A DNA stretch of 64,000 nucleotides from Deltaproteobacteria bacterium HGW-Deltaproteobacteria-8 (GCA_002840405.1 PHAR01000001.1:138384-202383), one strand, 5' to 3'. Shown: positions 18,835 through 29,521, counted from the first letter of the stretch. Notes: generated by a model from the letters alone, not told the origin. Numbers and translations: made by a program.

Positions 18835-20058
18835 ATGCTTGCCGAGATCCACCGGCACCTCGAAGCGCAGTCCCAGATGGTCATCGACCTGCAACGCGCG
18901 CTGGTGGCCATACCGGCCCTCGGCCCCATGAACGGTGGTTCCGGCGAAAAAGACAAGACCGAGTACCTCAAGGGCTACCTGCGGGACATGGGCTTCACCT
19001 CGGTGCGCGAGTTGCGCGCCCCGGACCCGGCAGTGCCCTGCGGCTACCGGCCCAGCCTTGCCGCCGTGGTGCCTGGCGCGGACAGCACGAAGACCCTCTG
19101 GGTCATCTCGCACACAGACATCGTGCCCCCCGGCGACCTGGCCCTCTGGGACTCCGATCCGTACACTCTCAAGGTGGATGGCGACATCCTCATCGGCCGG
19201 GGCGTGGAGGACAACCACCAGGGCGTCGTCTGCTCGCTGCTGGTGGCCAAGGCTCTGTTCGACCTGGGCCAGACCCCTCCCATGAACTACGGGGTGCTCC
19301 TGGTGGCCGACGAAGAGACCGGCAGCAAGTACGGCCTGGACTATGTGGTCAAGAACCACGCGGAGCTCTTCGGGCCAAACGACCTGTTCCTGGTGCCGGA
19401 CTTCGGAGAGCCCACAAGCGAGATGATCGAGATCGCCGAGAAGAGCATGCTCTGGCTCAAGGTTGTGGTGGAAGGCAAGCAGTGCCACGCCTCCACGCCC
19501 GATGCCGGCATCAACTCGCTCACTGCCGCCTCGGCCCTCATCGTGCAGATCCCCAAGCTGCACCAGATCTTCGACCGCGCAGACCCGCTGTTCAACCCGC
19601 CCCACTCCACGTTTCAGCCCACCAAAAAAGAGGCCAACGTGGAGAACATCAACACCATTCCCGGGCGCGACGTGTTCTACGTGGACTGCCGGGTCATGCC
19701 CGGCTACGATCTGGACGAGGTTCTCGCCACCATCAAGGGCTTCGGCGACGAGGTGGAGCGCGATTACAGCGTGCGCATCAGCTACGAGTATGTGCAGAGC
19801 GAGCAGGCCGCCCCGCCCACCCCGGCGGACAGCGAGGTCGTGACCCGGCTCGTGCGCAGCGTCAAGGCCGTGTTCGGCAACCACCCGAAGCTCATGGGCA
19901 TCGGCGGCGGCACCGTGGCCGCCTACCTGCGCCGCGCCGGGCACAAGGCCGCGGTCTGGGGCACGCTGATGCACAACGCCCACCAGCCCAACGAGCGCTC
20001 ATCCATCAAGAACAGCATCAAGGACGCCAAGGTCATGGCGGCCATGCTCTTCGACTAG
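18835..20058 (+). CDS. M20 family metallo-hydrolase
   Basis: A 407-residue zinc-dependent peptidase/deacylase of the ArgE/DapE/CPG2 group. Metal-binding blocks are visible: VISHTDIVPPGD, RGVEDNHQG, ADEETGSKYG, VPDFGEP and, near the end, LMHNAHQPNE. A dimerisation-type domain interrupts the catalytic domain (about residues 205-320). The substrate cannot be told; with dapA and dapB at other loci a DapE-like role is possible but not shown. I chose ATG 18835, with GGAG 8 nt upstream; an in-frame start at 18781 lies in the tail of the preceding terminator. mnmG follows after 18 nt. Confidence 0.85.
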   Translation: MLAEIHRHLEAQSQMVIDLQRALVAIPALGPMNGGSGEKDKTEYLKGYLRDMGFTSVRELRAPDPAVPCGYRPSLAAVVPGADSTKTLWVISHTDIVPPGDLALWDSDPYTLKVDGDILIGRGVEDNHQGVVCSLLVAKALFDLGQTPPMNYGVLLVADEETGSKYGLDYVVKNHAELFGPNDLFLVPDFGEPTSEMIEIAEKSMLWLKVVVEGKQCHASTPDAGINSLTAASALIVQIPKLHQIFDRADPLFNPPHSTFQPTKKEANVENINTIPGRDVFYVDCRVMPGYDLDEVLATIKGFGDEVERDYSVRISYEYVQSEQAAPPTPADSEVVTRLVRSVKAVFGNHPKLMGIGGGTVAAYLRRAGHKAAVWGTLMHNAHQPNERSSIKNSIKDAKVMAAMLFD

Positions 20059-20076
20059 CGCAAGCGCGAGGCCTCC

Positions 20077-22005
<1,929 letters not shown>

Positions 22006-22039
22006 TCGCCAGGCCAGGGCCGACGGACCATACGCAGCC

Positions 22040-22068
22040 TTGACATTGCCCCAGGCGCGAAATATCTT
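22040..22068 (+). promoter_or_regulatory. Candidate sigma-70 promoter for corC-lnt-prfB
   Basis: Perfect -35 TTGACA (22040-22045), 17-nt spacer and -10 TATCTT (22063-22068), the best sigma-70 match I found in the window. It lies 66 nt before the TTG start of the CorC-like gene. Confidence 0.6.
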
Positions 22069-22133
22069 TAGAATTTACGTAGACAAACACAACATACACC
22101 GGCAGTCACGGCACCTCCGCAGGAGCAGACATC

Positions 22134-22949
22134 TTGGACGAAGGCTCAACAAGTAGTATTCTTTCGGCATTCCGCAACCTTTTCCGAAAATCCGACACGC
22201 CGATGGAGGAATGCCTCAGGGAGGCCCTGGACGAGGGCGACATCCCCCTTGAGGACATCCGCATCCTGACCAACGTCCTGGAGCTGGAAGACAAACTCGC
22301 CAGCGAGGTCATGGTGCCCCGGCCGGACATGGTCAGCATCGAAATGGACAGCACCCTGGCCGAGGCGGCGGAGCTCATCGTCCAGCACGGACATTCGCGC
22401 ATCCCGGTTTACCGCGAGAACCGCGACCACATCGTGGGCGTGCTGCACGCCAAGGACATCGTCGGCCCGCTGATGCTGCCACAGGAGGAGCACCCGGAGC
22501 TGTCGAGCCTCATCCGGCCCACCTACTTCGTGCCCGAGACGGCCAACCTGAAGACGCTTTTGCACGACATGCAGACCCGCAAGAGCCACCTGGTCATCGT
22601 CACCGACGAATACGGCGGCACCTCGGGCATGCTGACCCTGGAGGATGTGCTGGAGGAGATCGTCGGCGAGATCGGCGACGAGCACGACGCCATGCGCCCC
22701 GACGACGTGCAGGTGCTGCCCGACGGCAGCCAGCTCGTGTCCGGGCGGCTCTCCATCGACGAAATCAACGAACGCTTCGGCCTGGAGCTGGACTCGGACC
22801 AGGTGGAGACCATCGGCGGGCTCATCTGCGAGGTCGCCGGGAGCATCCCGCCCGAAGGCGAAGCCTTTGTGCTCGGCCCCTGGCGTTTCCTGGTCCACGA
22901 GGCCGACCCCAAGCACATCGAAACCCTGCGCGTGGAGCGCGCCGAGTAG
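22134..22949 (+). CDS. CBS-pair/CorC_HlyC domain protein (CorC-like)
   Basis: A 271-residue cytoplasmic protein of the CorC/hemolysin-C group, linked in other bacteria to Mg/Co efflux or membrane integrity. Order: short N-terminal region, two CBS domains (about 65-185, with VMVPRPDMVSIE, SRIPVYRENRDHIVGVLHAK and LVIVTDEYGGTSGMLTLED) and the transporter-associated CorC_HlyC domain (about 200-271). No membrane span is present. The start is TTG 22134 with AGGAG 8 nt upstream. lnt begins 6 nt after the stop; corC-lnt linkage is known from many Gram-negatives (ybeX-lnt in E. coli). Confidence 0.9.
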   Translation: MDEGSTSSILSAFRNLFRKSDTPMEECLREALDEGDIPLEDIRILTNVLELEDKLASEVMVPRPDMVSIEMDSTLAEAAELIVQHGHSRIPVYRENRDHIVGVLHAKDIVGPLMLPQEEHPELSSLIRPTYFVPETANLKTLLHDMQTRKSHLVIVTDEYGGTSGMLTLEDVLEEIVGEIGDEHDAMRPDDVQVLPDGSQLVSGRLSIDEINERFGLELDSDQVETIGGLICEVAGSIPPEGEAFVLGPWRFLVHEADPKHIETLRVERAE

Positions 22950-22955
22950 CCGCCG

Positions 22956-24479
22956 GTGCAGCCCAGACACCTCTTCATCCTGGCCACCGCGGCTGGCGCC
23001 TGGCTGGGCCACGCCAACCCGTTTGTCCAGCTGCCCCTGGCCGCCCTGCTGCTGCCCGCCGGACTCATGGTCCTTGGACAGAACGCCGAGTCTGCCCGCG
23101 AGGCCTTCAAGCAGGCCTGGCTGGCCGGGTCCCTGGCCGCCCTGGGCTGCCTGTACTGGGTCTACTGGCCGGTGGAGCACTTCGGCGGCGTGAACTGGCT
23201 TTTGGCCCTGCCCGTGCCCGTGCTCCTGAGCCTGGCCATGGGCGTATACTTTGGACTGTTCGGCCTGGGTGCGCACCTGGCCTCGCGACGGCTGACCGAG
23301 CTGACCGGGCTTTTCTTTCTCGGCGTCACCTGGACGCTCATGGAAATGGCCGTGGCCACGCTGCTCTCCGGGTTCCCCTGGCTGACCTTGAGCGCGGCCT
23401 TCGTGCCCTGGACCATCATTGTCCTGCCGGCGGCCTACATCGGTGCCTACGGCCTGTCCGGGGTGCTGGCGCTCATCGCCTGCGGGGCCTTGCTGGCCCG
23501 CGCTTCCCGGCCCTGCGCCCTGGTCTCTGGCCTGGCCGCGCTGCTTGTGCTTGGGGGCGGCTGGCTGCACCTGCGCGCCGATGCCGAGGACAGCCCGCCA
23601 CGCACCGTGGCCATCGTCCAGGGCAACATCGACCAGAGCGTCAAGTGGGACGCCTCCTACCAGATGTCCACGGTCGCCCGGTACGTGGACCTGAGCCGCA
23701 AGATCCAGATCTCGGCCAACCCGTCGCTCATCGTCTGGCCAGAGACGGCCATGCCCTTCTATTTCCAGGACGACTCCCCGCTGCGCAAGCCGGTGTTCGA
23801 CTTCCTGTCCAGCACCAACGCCACCCTGATTTTGGGAGCCCCGGCCTACAAGCGCGGCCTGGGCGACTACACCCTGTTCAACCGGGCGTATCTCCTGGAC
23901 GGCAGCGGAGCCGCCCCGACCTGGTACGACAAGGAGCATCTGGTGCCCTTTGGCGAGTACATGCCCCTGCCGAGCTGGCTGCCGCTGGACAAGCTGGTCA
24001 ACGGCGTGGGAGACTTTGCGCCGGGACACGACCAGAAGGCTTTGCTCTCAGGCGGCCTTGCGATGGGCATGCTCGTCTGCTATGAAGCTATCTTCCCGGG
24101 GCTGGCTCAGGAACGCGTGTCCCAGGGCGCGAACATTCTCGTCATCATCAGCAACGATGCTTGGTTCGGCGCCACCTCCGCGCCCATGCAGCACCTGAAC
24201 CTGACCGCGCTGCGGGCCATTGAGCAGGGCCGCTGGATTGTGCGCAGCACCAACACCGGCATCTCGGCCTTCATCGACCCGCTGGGCCGCATCCACCGAG
24301 CCGGGCCGCAGTTCGTGCCTCTGGCGGCCGCCTGGCAGGTGCACCCCAGGTCGCAGACCACGGTGTACCACAAGATCTACCGGCCGCTGCTCGCCTGCGC
24401 GGGCCTGCTCGCCCTCGTGTTCGCTGTCCTGCTTTTCCTGGGCGGCAAAACACCCTTTCGAAACCGTAACAAGACCTGA
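22956..24479 (+). CDS. lnt: Apolipoprotein N-acyltransferase
   Basis: A 507-residue inner-membrane enzyme that adds the third acyl chain to lipoproteins. About six N-terminal transmembrane segments are followed by a periplasmic nitrilase domain and a C-terminal membrane span near residue 480. The Glu-Lys-Cys triad can be placed in VWPETAMPF, WYDKEHLVPFGEY and LVCYEAIFPGL. Start is GTG 22956; no later start fits as well. It lies between the CorC-like gene and prfB, probably one operon. Confidence 0.94.
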   Translation: MQPRHLFILATAAGAWLGHANPFVQLPLAALLLPAGLMVLGQNAESAREAFKQAWLAGSLAALGCLYWVYWPVEHFGGVNWLLALPVPVLLSLAMGVYFGLFGLGAHLASRRLTELTGLFFLGVTWTLMEMAVATLLSGFPWLTLSAAFVPWTIIVLPAAYIGAYGLSGVLALIACGALLARASRPCALVSGLAALLVLGGGWLHLRADAEDSPPRTVAIVQGNIDQSVKWDASYQMSTVARYVDLSRKIQISANPSLIVWPETAMPFYFQDDSPLRKPVFDFLSSTNATLILGAPAYKRGLGDYTLFNRAYLLDGSGAAPTWYDKEHLVPFGEYMPLPSWLPLDKLVNGVGDFAPGHDQKALLSGGLAMGMLVCYEAIFPGLAQERVSQGANILVIISNDAWFGATSAPMQHLNLTALRAIEQGRWIVRSTNTGISAFIDPLGRIHRAGPQFVPLAAAWQVHPRSQTTVYHKIYRPLLACAGLLALVFAVLLFLGGKTPFRNRNKT

Positions 24480-24499
24480 ACCAAGAGAACCATATCCCC

Positions 24500-25619
24500 A
24501 TGCTGCAATTCGCCGATCTCAAGACCCTGGGCCTGGCCCTGCTGGAACAATACGCATCCCTCTGGGGGCGCCTTTGACTATGACGAGTCAAGCGAACGCC
24601 TGCGGGAGATCGAGAGCCTGCTCTCCAAGCCCGGCGCCTGGGACAAGCCTGAGCTTCTGACCCCTGTCCTGCGCGAGAAGAGCGCCCGGGAGTTCCGCCT
24701 GAACGCCTACGATGCCCTGGCCCAGGCCAAGGCCGATGTGGACGACTGCCTGGTGCTGGCACAGGAAGACCAGAGCCAGGAGGCCCTGGAGGCCCTGGAG
24801 GAGTATCTGGGCACCTTCCAGCTCCAGTTGGGCGAGACCGAGCTGTCCATCCTGCTCTCCGGCCCGGACGACGACAGCGCCGCCATCCTGGAGATCCACC
24901 CCGGCGCTGGCGGCGTCGACGCCCAGGACTGGGCCGAGATGCTGCTGCGCATGTACCTGCGCTGGGCCGAGTCACGCGGCTTTCAGGTGGTCGAGCTGGA
25001 CCGGCTCTACGGCGACGAGGCGGGCATCAAGAGCGTCACCCTGCAGATCACCGGACCCTACGCCTTTGGCCTGCTCAAGGGCGAGGCTGGCATCCACAGG
25101 CTGATCCGCATCTCGCCTTTTGACTCCTCGGGCCGCAGGCATACGGCCTTCGCCTCGGTGGACGTGTACCCGGACATCGACACGAACATCGAAATCGACG
25201 TCAAGGAGGAGGACCTGCGCATCGACGTGTTCCGCGCCAGCGGCCCCGGCGGCCAGCACGTGAACCGCACCAACTCCGCCGTGCGCATCACCCACAACCC
25301 TTCGGGCATCGTGGTCCAGTGCCAGAACGAGAAATCCCAGCTCAAGAACAAACAGCACGCCATGAAGGTCTTGAAGGCCCGGCTGTACGAACGCGAACTC
25401 AAGGAGCTGGAGGCCGGCAAGAAGGCCGACTACGCCAGCAAGGACGCCATCGCCTTTGGCAGCCAGATCCGCACCTACACCCTGCAGCCCTACCGGCAGG
25501 TCAAGGACCACCGCTCCGGGCATGAGAACAGCAACGTGGACGCCGTGCTCGACGGCCGCCTGGACGAATTCCTGCGCGCAACCCTGCTCTTCAGCCATGC
25601 CGAAAAGAAATCCGCATAA
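24500..25619 (+). CDS. prfB: Peptide chain release factor 2 (programmed +1 frameshift)
   Basis: RF2 reads UGA and UAA stops. The first 25 codons (24500-24574) end at an in-frame TGA (24575-24577); the rest continues in the +1 frame from 24576 to 25619, giving 372 residues when joined. The slip site CTT-TGA-C with an upstream GGGGG has the same spacing as in E. coli prfB. The peptide anticodon region reads RISPFDSSGRRHTAF (SPF, stop recognition) and the catalytic loop FRASGPGGQHVNRTNS (GGQ). The ribosome site ahead of ATG 24500 is weak. The next gene overlaps the 3' end by 23 nt. Confidence 0.95.
24563..24578 (+). promoter_or_regulatory. Programmed +1 frameshift site of prfB
   Basis: The sequence TGGGGGCGCCTTTGAC contains an internal Shine-Dalgarno-like GGGGG (24564-24568), 3 nt before the CTT slip codon (24572-24574) and the TGA stop followed by C. 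Low RF2 stalls the ribosome at TGA and favours the shift, so RF2 controls its own level. Confidence 0.92.
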
Positions 25620-26403
25620 CCTCAAGCCGTCGCCGCTGCTGGACGAGATCCGCAGCCTCGAGGCCTTTTTCCCGGAGGACCCCATGCGTGACGCCGAGTC
25701 CTTGTGCGTTTTGCGCGTGGTCTCTGGCCTGGATGGTCCGGCCTGGACCTCCCTGAGCCTGAGCCACGGCCTGGGCCACTGGTACGCAGTGCCCCTTAGC
25801 AGCCCCACGCCACGGGCCGAGATCCTGGCCCAGGCCATCAGCCAGCTGTCGTCTGGCGGGGCCAGGCCCGGCCTGCGCGCCTTCCTGCGCACGGAGATCG
25901 AGCGCTCGCGCGCCTGCAACGTGCCCCTGGCCCTGGCCCTCATACAACCGGATTCCAGCCAGGCGGATGTCAGCCAGCCGGAAACCGCGCTGCTGCACGG
26001 CCTGCTGGAGCTGGCCCAGGACCTCAAGCGCAGCTTCGACCACGCGGCCCTTCTGGGCGGCAAGCGCCTGGCCCTGGTGTTCTCCGGCGCGTCCCTCAAT
26101 GAGGCCGAGCGCATGGTCGGCGCAATCCTGCGGCGCATCCGCGCCCAGGGCGCAAGCGCATCACCAACGACGACGAGCCTGCTCTGCTCGGCCGGTCTGG
26201 CCGGCTATGGCGGGTGCGTGGAGCTTACCCCGGACGAGCTCATCGCCAGCGCGGAACTCGCCCTGGCCGATGCCCGCAACCTGGGCGGCAACCGGCTGGA
26301 GGTCGCAGCACCTGTGGACGTCTGCCTGGCTTCCCGGGACACCCTGGTGCACGCCAACGAAAAACATTTCCTCTTCACCGGCAAGAAGGTGGGCGACAAA
26401 TGA
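25597..26403 (+). CDS. Degenerate GGDEF-domain protein of unknown function
   Basis: A 268-residue soluble protein. Residues from about 95 look like a GGDEF fold: RAFLRTEIERSRACNVPLALALI at the front and LIASAELALADARNLGGNRLEV at the end. The signature itself reads GGKRL (154-158), so diguanylate cyclase activity is unlikely. The N-terminal 90 residues have no fold I recognise. ATG 25597 overlaps prfB by 23 nt. A better ribosome site (GGAGG) precedes ATG 25684, but the codons between the prfB stop and 25684 show the same G/C third-position bias as the rest, so I keep the longer form. The stop overlaps the next ATG. Confidence 0.7.
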   Translation: MPKRNPHNLKPSPLLDEIRSLEAFFPEDPMRDAESLCVLRVVSGLDGPAWTSLSLSHGLGHWYAVPLSSPTPRAEILAQAISQLSSGGARPGLRAFLRTEIERSRACNVPLALALIQPDSSQADVSQPETALLHGLLELAQDLKRSFDHAALLGGKRLALVFSGASLNEAERMVGAILRRIRAQGASASPTTTSLLCSAGLAGYGGCVELTPDELIASAELALADARNLGGNRLEVAAPVDVCLASRDTLVHANEKHFLFTGKKVGDK

Positions 26404-27269
26404 GCGACAGCACTTCCGAAAACAACGCAGGCAGCAACTCCGGAATCAATCCCGGCAGCACCGTGAGCCTGTGCATCATGAGCGGCAAGGGCGGCGTGGG
26501 CAAGACGAACCTGGCCCTGAACCTGGGGCTGACCCTGCGCGACATGGGCCACAAGCTGCTGCTCATGGACTGCGACCTGGGCCTGGCCAACCTGGACGTG
26601 CTGCTCGGCCTGACACCGGAAAAGAACCTGCAGGACCTGCTGGGCGGCGAGGTGCGGCCCGAGGACGTGCTGCTGCATGTGGAGGACGGCTTGGACATCC
26701 TGCCAGCCTCCAGCGGTGTGCCTGAGCTGGTGGAGATGGACCAGAACCAGCGCGACGGCCTCTTCGAGACGCTCACGGAGCTGATCAAGGAGTATGACTT
26801 CCTGCTGCTCGACCTGGGCGCTGGCATCAGCGGCACGGTGCTGGCCCTGGCGCGCATGGCCCAGATGCGGGTGGTGCTGGTGACGCCGGAGCCGACGTCC
26901 CTCACCGACGGCTACGCCATCATCAAGGTGATGCATGCCAAGTACGGGGTGCGCGACTTCTGCGTGGTGGTGAACCAGGCAACAGCCAAGGAAGCGGCTG
27001 AAACCTTCCAGCGTCTGAACATGGCCTGCAAGAATTTTCTTGGTTTTGAACTGGTAAACCTGGGGCATGTGCGTCTGGACCGCACCCTGACCCAGGCAGT
27101 TATCAACCAGACGCCCCTGGCTCGGTTCGCCCCGGAGTGCCCAGCCATCAAGGACATCCGTGTTCTGGCCGAACGCGTTTCCGTCTATCGGCGGCAGAAC
27201 ATGGAGGCCATCTCCGGGCGTAAGGCGCTCAAGGAATTTCTTCCTGGCGCAACCTCACGAAACACTTGA
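26400..27269 (+). CDS. MinD/ParA-family ATPase, FlhG-like
   Basis: A 289-residue P-loop ATPase. After a polar 20-residue N-terminus comes the deviant Walker A IMSGKGGVGKTNLALNLGL (Lys in SGKGG), then DCDLGLANLDVLLG, DFLLLDLGAGIS and TPEPTSLTDGYAIIK. This set resembles FlhG/YlxH, the protein that sets flagellar number with FlhF, more than MinD; no MinD-type C-terminal amphipathic helix is obvious. flhF is not in the window, so the motility link is inferred. It overlaps the GGDEF-like gene by 4 nt (ATGA), suggesting that the two act together. Confidence 0.8.
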   Translation: MSDSTSENNAGSNSGINPGSTVSLCIMSGKGGVGKTNLALNLGLTLRDMGHKLLLMDCDLGLANLDVLLGLTPEKNLQDLLGGEVRPEDVLLHVEDGLDILPASSGVPELVEMDQNQRDGLFETLTELIKEYDFLLLDLGAGISGTVLALARMAQMRVVLVTPEPTSLTDGYAIIKVMHAKYGVRDFCVVVNQATAKEAAETFQRLNMACKNFLGFELVNLGHVRLDRTLTQAVINQTPLARFAPECPAIKDIRVLAERVSVYRRQNMEAISGRKALKEFLPGATSRNT

Positions 27270-27278
27270 CGGAATGCC

Positions 27279-27306
27279 TTGATTTTCGGCATAGAAAGTT
27301 TATTAG
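27279..27306 (+). promoter_or_regulatory. Candidate promoter for the hup2-selenoprotein-dapA unit
   Basis: TTGATT (27279-27284), 16-nt spacer and TATTAG (27301-27306), in an AT-richer stretch of the 101-nt gap ahead of the second HU gene. A second -35-like TTGACG lies at 27266. Confidence 0.35.
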
Positions 27307-27370
27307 TGAGGAAGCCTATGCCATCGGCGGTGGGGATTGCCCACACAACAGGCCAACAAACGGAGCGGTC

Positions 27371-27646
27371 ATGAACAAGAGCGAGCTCATCAAGGCGCTG
27401 GCTGAAGAGAAAAAGCTGCACGTTGACGATGCCACCAAAATCGTTGGAGCATTCTTCGATTCCATCAAGGACGCCCTCGTCGCGGGCGACCGGGTCGAAG
27501 TGCGCGGATTCGGCAGCTTCAAGGTCAAGGACTACAACGGCTATACGGGCCGCAATCCCAAGACCGGAACCGTGGTTCAGGTTCAGCCCAAACGTCTGCC
27601 CTTCTTCCGTCCGGGCAAGGAACTCAAGGAATTCATCAACGACTGA
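27371..27646 (+). CDS. HU/IHF family DNA-binding protein (second copy)
   Basis: A 91-residue DNA-bending protein with the family block VEVRGFGSFKVKDYNGYTGRN and the arm RNPKTGTVVQVQPKRLPFF. The pattern is closer to IHF-beta than the hup product at 15642. ATG 27371 has GGAG 5 nt upstream; the frame extends further 5' without a family match. Its stop is one base before the ATG of the selenoprotein gene, so that gene is probably translated by coupling. Confidence 0.93.
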   Translation: MNKSELIKALAEEKKLHVDDATKIVGAFFDSIKDALVAGDRVEVRGFGSFKVKDYNGYTGRNPKTGTVVQVQPKRLPFFRPGKELKEFIND

Positions 27647-27647
27647 C

Positions 27648-28532
27648 ATGCTGCGCACCATCACGCTTCTGCTGTTTGCGGTTCTGGCCTTCGCGTCCAA
27701 TGTGTACGCGGGTTCGACCAAGCTCACCCTGCTCTTCAGCGGCAACACCGAGGCCGAGGTACGCCCCTGCCCCTCTTGAGGGGGCAAGACCGTAGGCGGA
27801 CTGGCCCGGCGGGCCACGTTTCAGAATGCGCTTCGCCAGAGCGCACCAAAGGGGGCTCCGGTACTCGTCCTGACCGGGGCCTATGATTTTGCCCAATACC
27901 AGGCGCAGAAGCCGCCCACGCGCAAGCGCCTCGAGTTCATGGCCAGGGCTTTTGACCTCCTGCGCAATGACCTGGTCTTCGTTTCACCCTATGAGCGCGC
28001 CGTCATGGCCAAGGCAGGAGTGCACCCGCACAGAAGCTGGCGGGGCTCGGAGCACCTGGAACAGCTTGTGCTCGGGCCGGATGCCGAGCATCGCATCGGC
28101 GTGCTCTTGCTTCCGCCGCTGCCCGATGGCGCCACCAGCCTGCCCCCGGATCTGGTACGCCAGGTCGAGGGCGCGGTGCGCTCCCTGCGCTCCAAAACGC
28201 GCCTTGTGGTGGCCATGAGCCCCTGGGGCTACAAGCGCGAGCAGGAACTGCTCAGCGCCCCTGGCCCCCTGCCGGACCTGCTGCTGGGCTCCGGCCTCGG
28301 CATCGGACTGGTGGGCAACATTGAAGCCAAGGGCAAGACCCTGTGGGTACGCGCCTTTGCCCAAGGCAAATCCATGAGCCGCATCGACATTCTGGCCTGG
28401 CCGGATCATGCGAACATCAATTTCAAATGGACGGAAGCGCAAAATATTCGTATGACCCTTTTCGGGTTGACGGATCAGTACCAGGAAGATTCGCACATGC
28501 TCTCGCTCATGCAAAGCCTGGGTACGGACTAG
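27648..28532 (+). CDS. UshA-like secreted selenoprotein with in-frame UGA (Sec44)
   Basis: The frame runs 294 residues if the TGA at 27777-27779 is read as selenocysteine. A signal peptide (1-21, ending SNVYA) leads into TKLTLLFSGNTEAEVRPCPS-Sec-GG, and the frame then stays open with strong G/C codon bias to 28532. The Sec pairs with Cys41 as a CxxU redox motif. Cysteine relatives of this UshA/metallophosphatase-like type carry a CxxC there; the metal ligands of active phosphatases (Asp and His of GDTHG) are replaced (GNTEA), so it is probably not a phosphatase. A SECIS-like hairpin follows the UGA. I recall a curated family named UshA-like (seleno)protein, not checked. A simple split or pseudogene is the alternative. 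Confidence 0.82.
27777..27817 (+). promoter_or_regulatory. UGA-Sec codon and SECIS-like hairpin
   Basis: UGA at 27777-27779 is followed by a hairpin at 27802-27816: TGGCCC pairs with GGGCCA around a GGC loop. The loop begins 31 nt after the UGA, within the range of bacterial SECIS elements, and has G at its first two positions, as SelB recognition usually needs. Confidence 0.65.
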
Positions 28533-28565
28533 CCTGGCCGCAAAAATCGGCCAGAGGAGGAAGCA

Positions 28566-29444
28566 ATGCAGCTGCGCGGCGCGTTTACCGCACTGGTGAC
28601 GCCGTTCAAGAACGGCGCCGTGGACGAGGAGGCATACAGGGCCTTCATCGAATGGCAGATCGAACAGGGAATCAACGGCTTGGTGCCCTGCGGCACCACC
28701 GGCGAGGCCGCGACCCTTTCCCACGCGGAACAGGGCCAGGTCATCCGCATCTGTGTCGATCAGGTCAAGGGTCGGGTTCCGGTCATCGCCGGGGCGGGCT
28801 CCAACAACACCATGGAAGCCATTGAGCTGACCGCAATGGCCAAAAAGGCCGGAGCCGACGCCGCGCTCATCATCACCCCCTACTACAACAAACCAACGCC
28901 GGACGGCCTGGTGGCGCACTTCAAGGCCATCGCCAACGAGGCGTCCATGCCCTTCATCCTGTACAACGTTCCCGGCCGCACGGGCCAGAACGTGCTGCCG
29001 AAGACCATCGCCCGCATCGCCAAAGAGGTGCCTGAGGTCATCGGCTGCAAGGAGGCCACGGGCGATGTCAGGCAGGGCTCCGAGGTCTGCGAGTTTTTGG
29101 GCAAGGACTTCATTGTCCTGTCCGGTGACGACTTCACGGTGCTGCCCCTGCTCACGGTCGGCGGCAACGGCACCATCTCGGTGACCTCAAACGTCATGCC
29201 CGCCAAAATGTCCGGCATGATCGACGCCTTCTTCAAGCGCGACATTGCCCGCGCCCAGGCTCTGCACATGGAGATGAACCCCGTGAACCGGGCCATGTTC
29301 CTTGAGGTCAACCCCATCCCCGTGAAGACCGCCCTGCACCTCATGGGCAAGATGGCTTTGGAGTTCAGGCTGCCCCTGGTGCCCATGGAGCCCGCCAACC
29401 TGGCCAAGCTCAAGGACACGCTGAAGGCCAGCGGCCTGATTTAG
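28566..29444 (+). CDS. dapA: 4-hydroxy-tetrahydrodipicolinate synthase
   Basis: A 292-residue aldolase that joins pyruvate and aspartate semialdehyde at the entry to lysine and diaminopimelate synthesis. The Schiff-base Lys162 is in IGCKEATGD, the catalytic Tyr134 in ILYNVPGRTG and the signature GTTGEAATL lies near residue 43. AGGAGGAAG precedes the ATG. It follows the selenoprotein gene by 33 nt and is closed by a strong terminator. dapB lies elsewhere (49315). Confidence 0.96.
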   Translation: MQLRGAFTALVTPFKNGAVDEEAYRAFIEWQIEQGINGLVPCGTTGEAATLSHAEQGQVIRICVDQVKGRVPVIAGAGSNNTMEAIELTAMAKKAGADAALIITPYYNKPTPDGLVAHFKAIANEASMPFILYNVPGRTGQNVLPKTIARIAKEVPEVIGCKEATGDVRQGSEVCEFLGKDFIVLSGDDFTVLPLLTVGGNGTISVTSNVMPAKMSGMIDAFFKRDIARAQALHMEMNPVNRAMFLEVNPIPVKTALHLMGKMALEFRLPLVPMEPANLAKLKDTLKASGLI

Positions 29445-29464
29445 CCAATTCCCCCGCCCCACTA

Positions 29465-29500
29465 CGCCCCGGCAGCCCATTCGGTTGCCGGGGCGTTTTT
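29465..29500 (+). terminator. Intrinsic terminator after dapA
   Basis: CGCCCCGGCA (29465-29474) pairs with TGCCGGGGCG (29486-29495), followed by TTTTT. Confidence 0.9.
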
Positions 29501-29521
29501 CGTGACGCTGCAAAAGGCCGC

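Noticed and set aside
22146-24029. 627-codon open frame on the minus strand
   Set aside because: Antisense to corC and lnt; Gln/Gly-rich translation with no domain, and both sense genes are certain.
27777-27779. UGA as a simple nonsense mutation making a pseudogene
   Set aside because: The frame after it has no other stop and keeps the coding bias, the UGA falls at the expected redox Cys, and a SECIS-like hairpin follows; I consider Sec more likely, but this cannot be settled without relatives.
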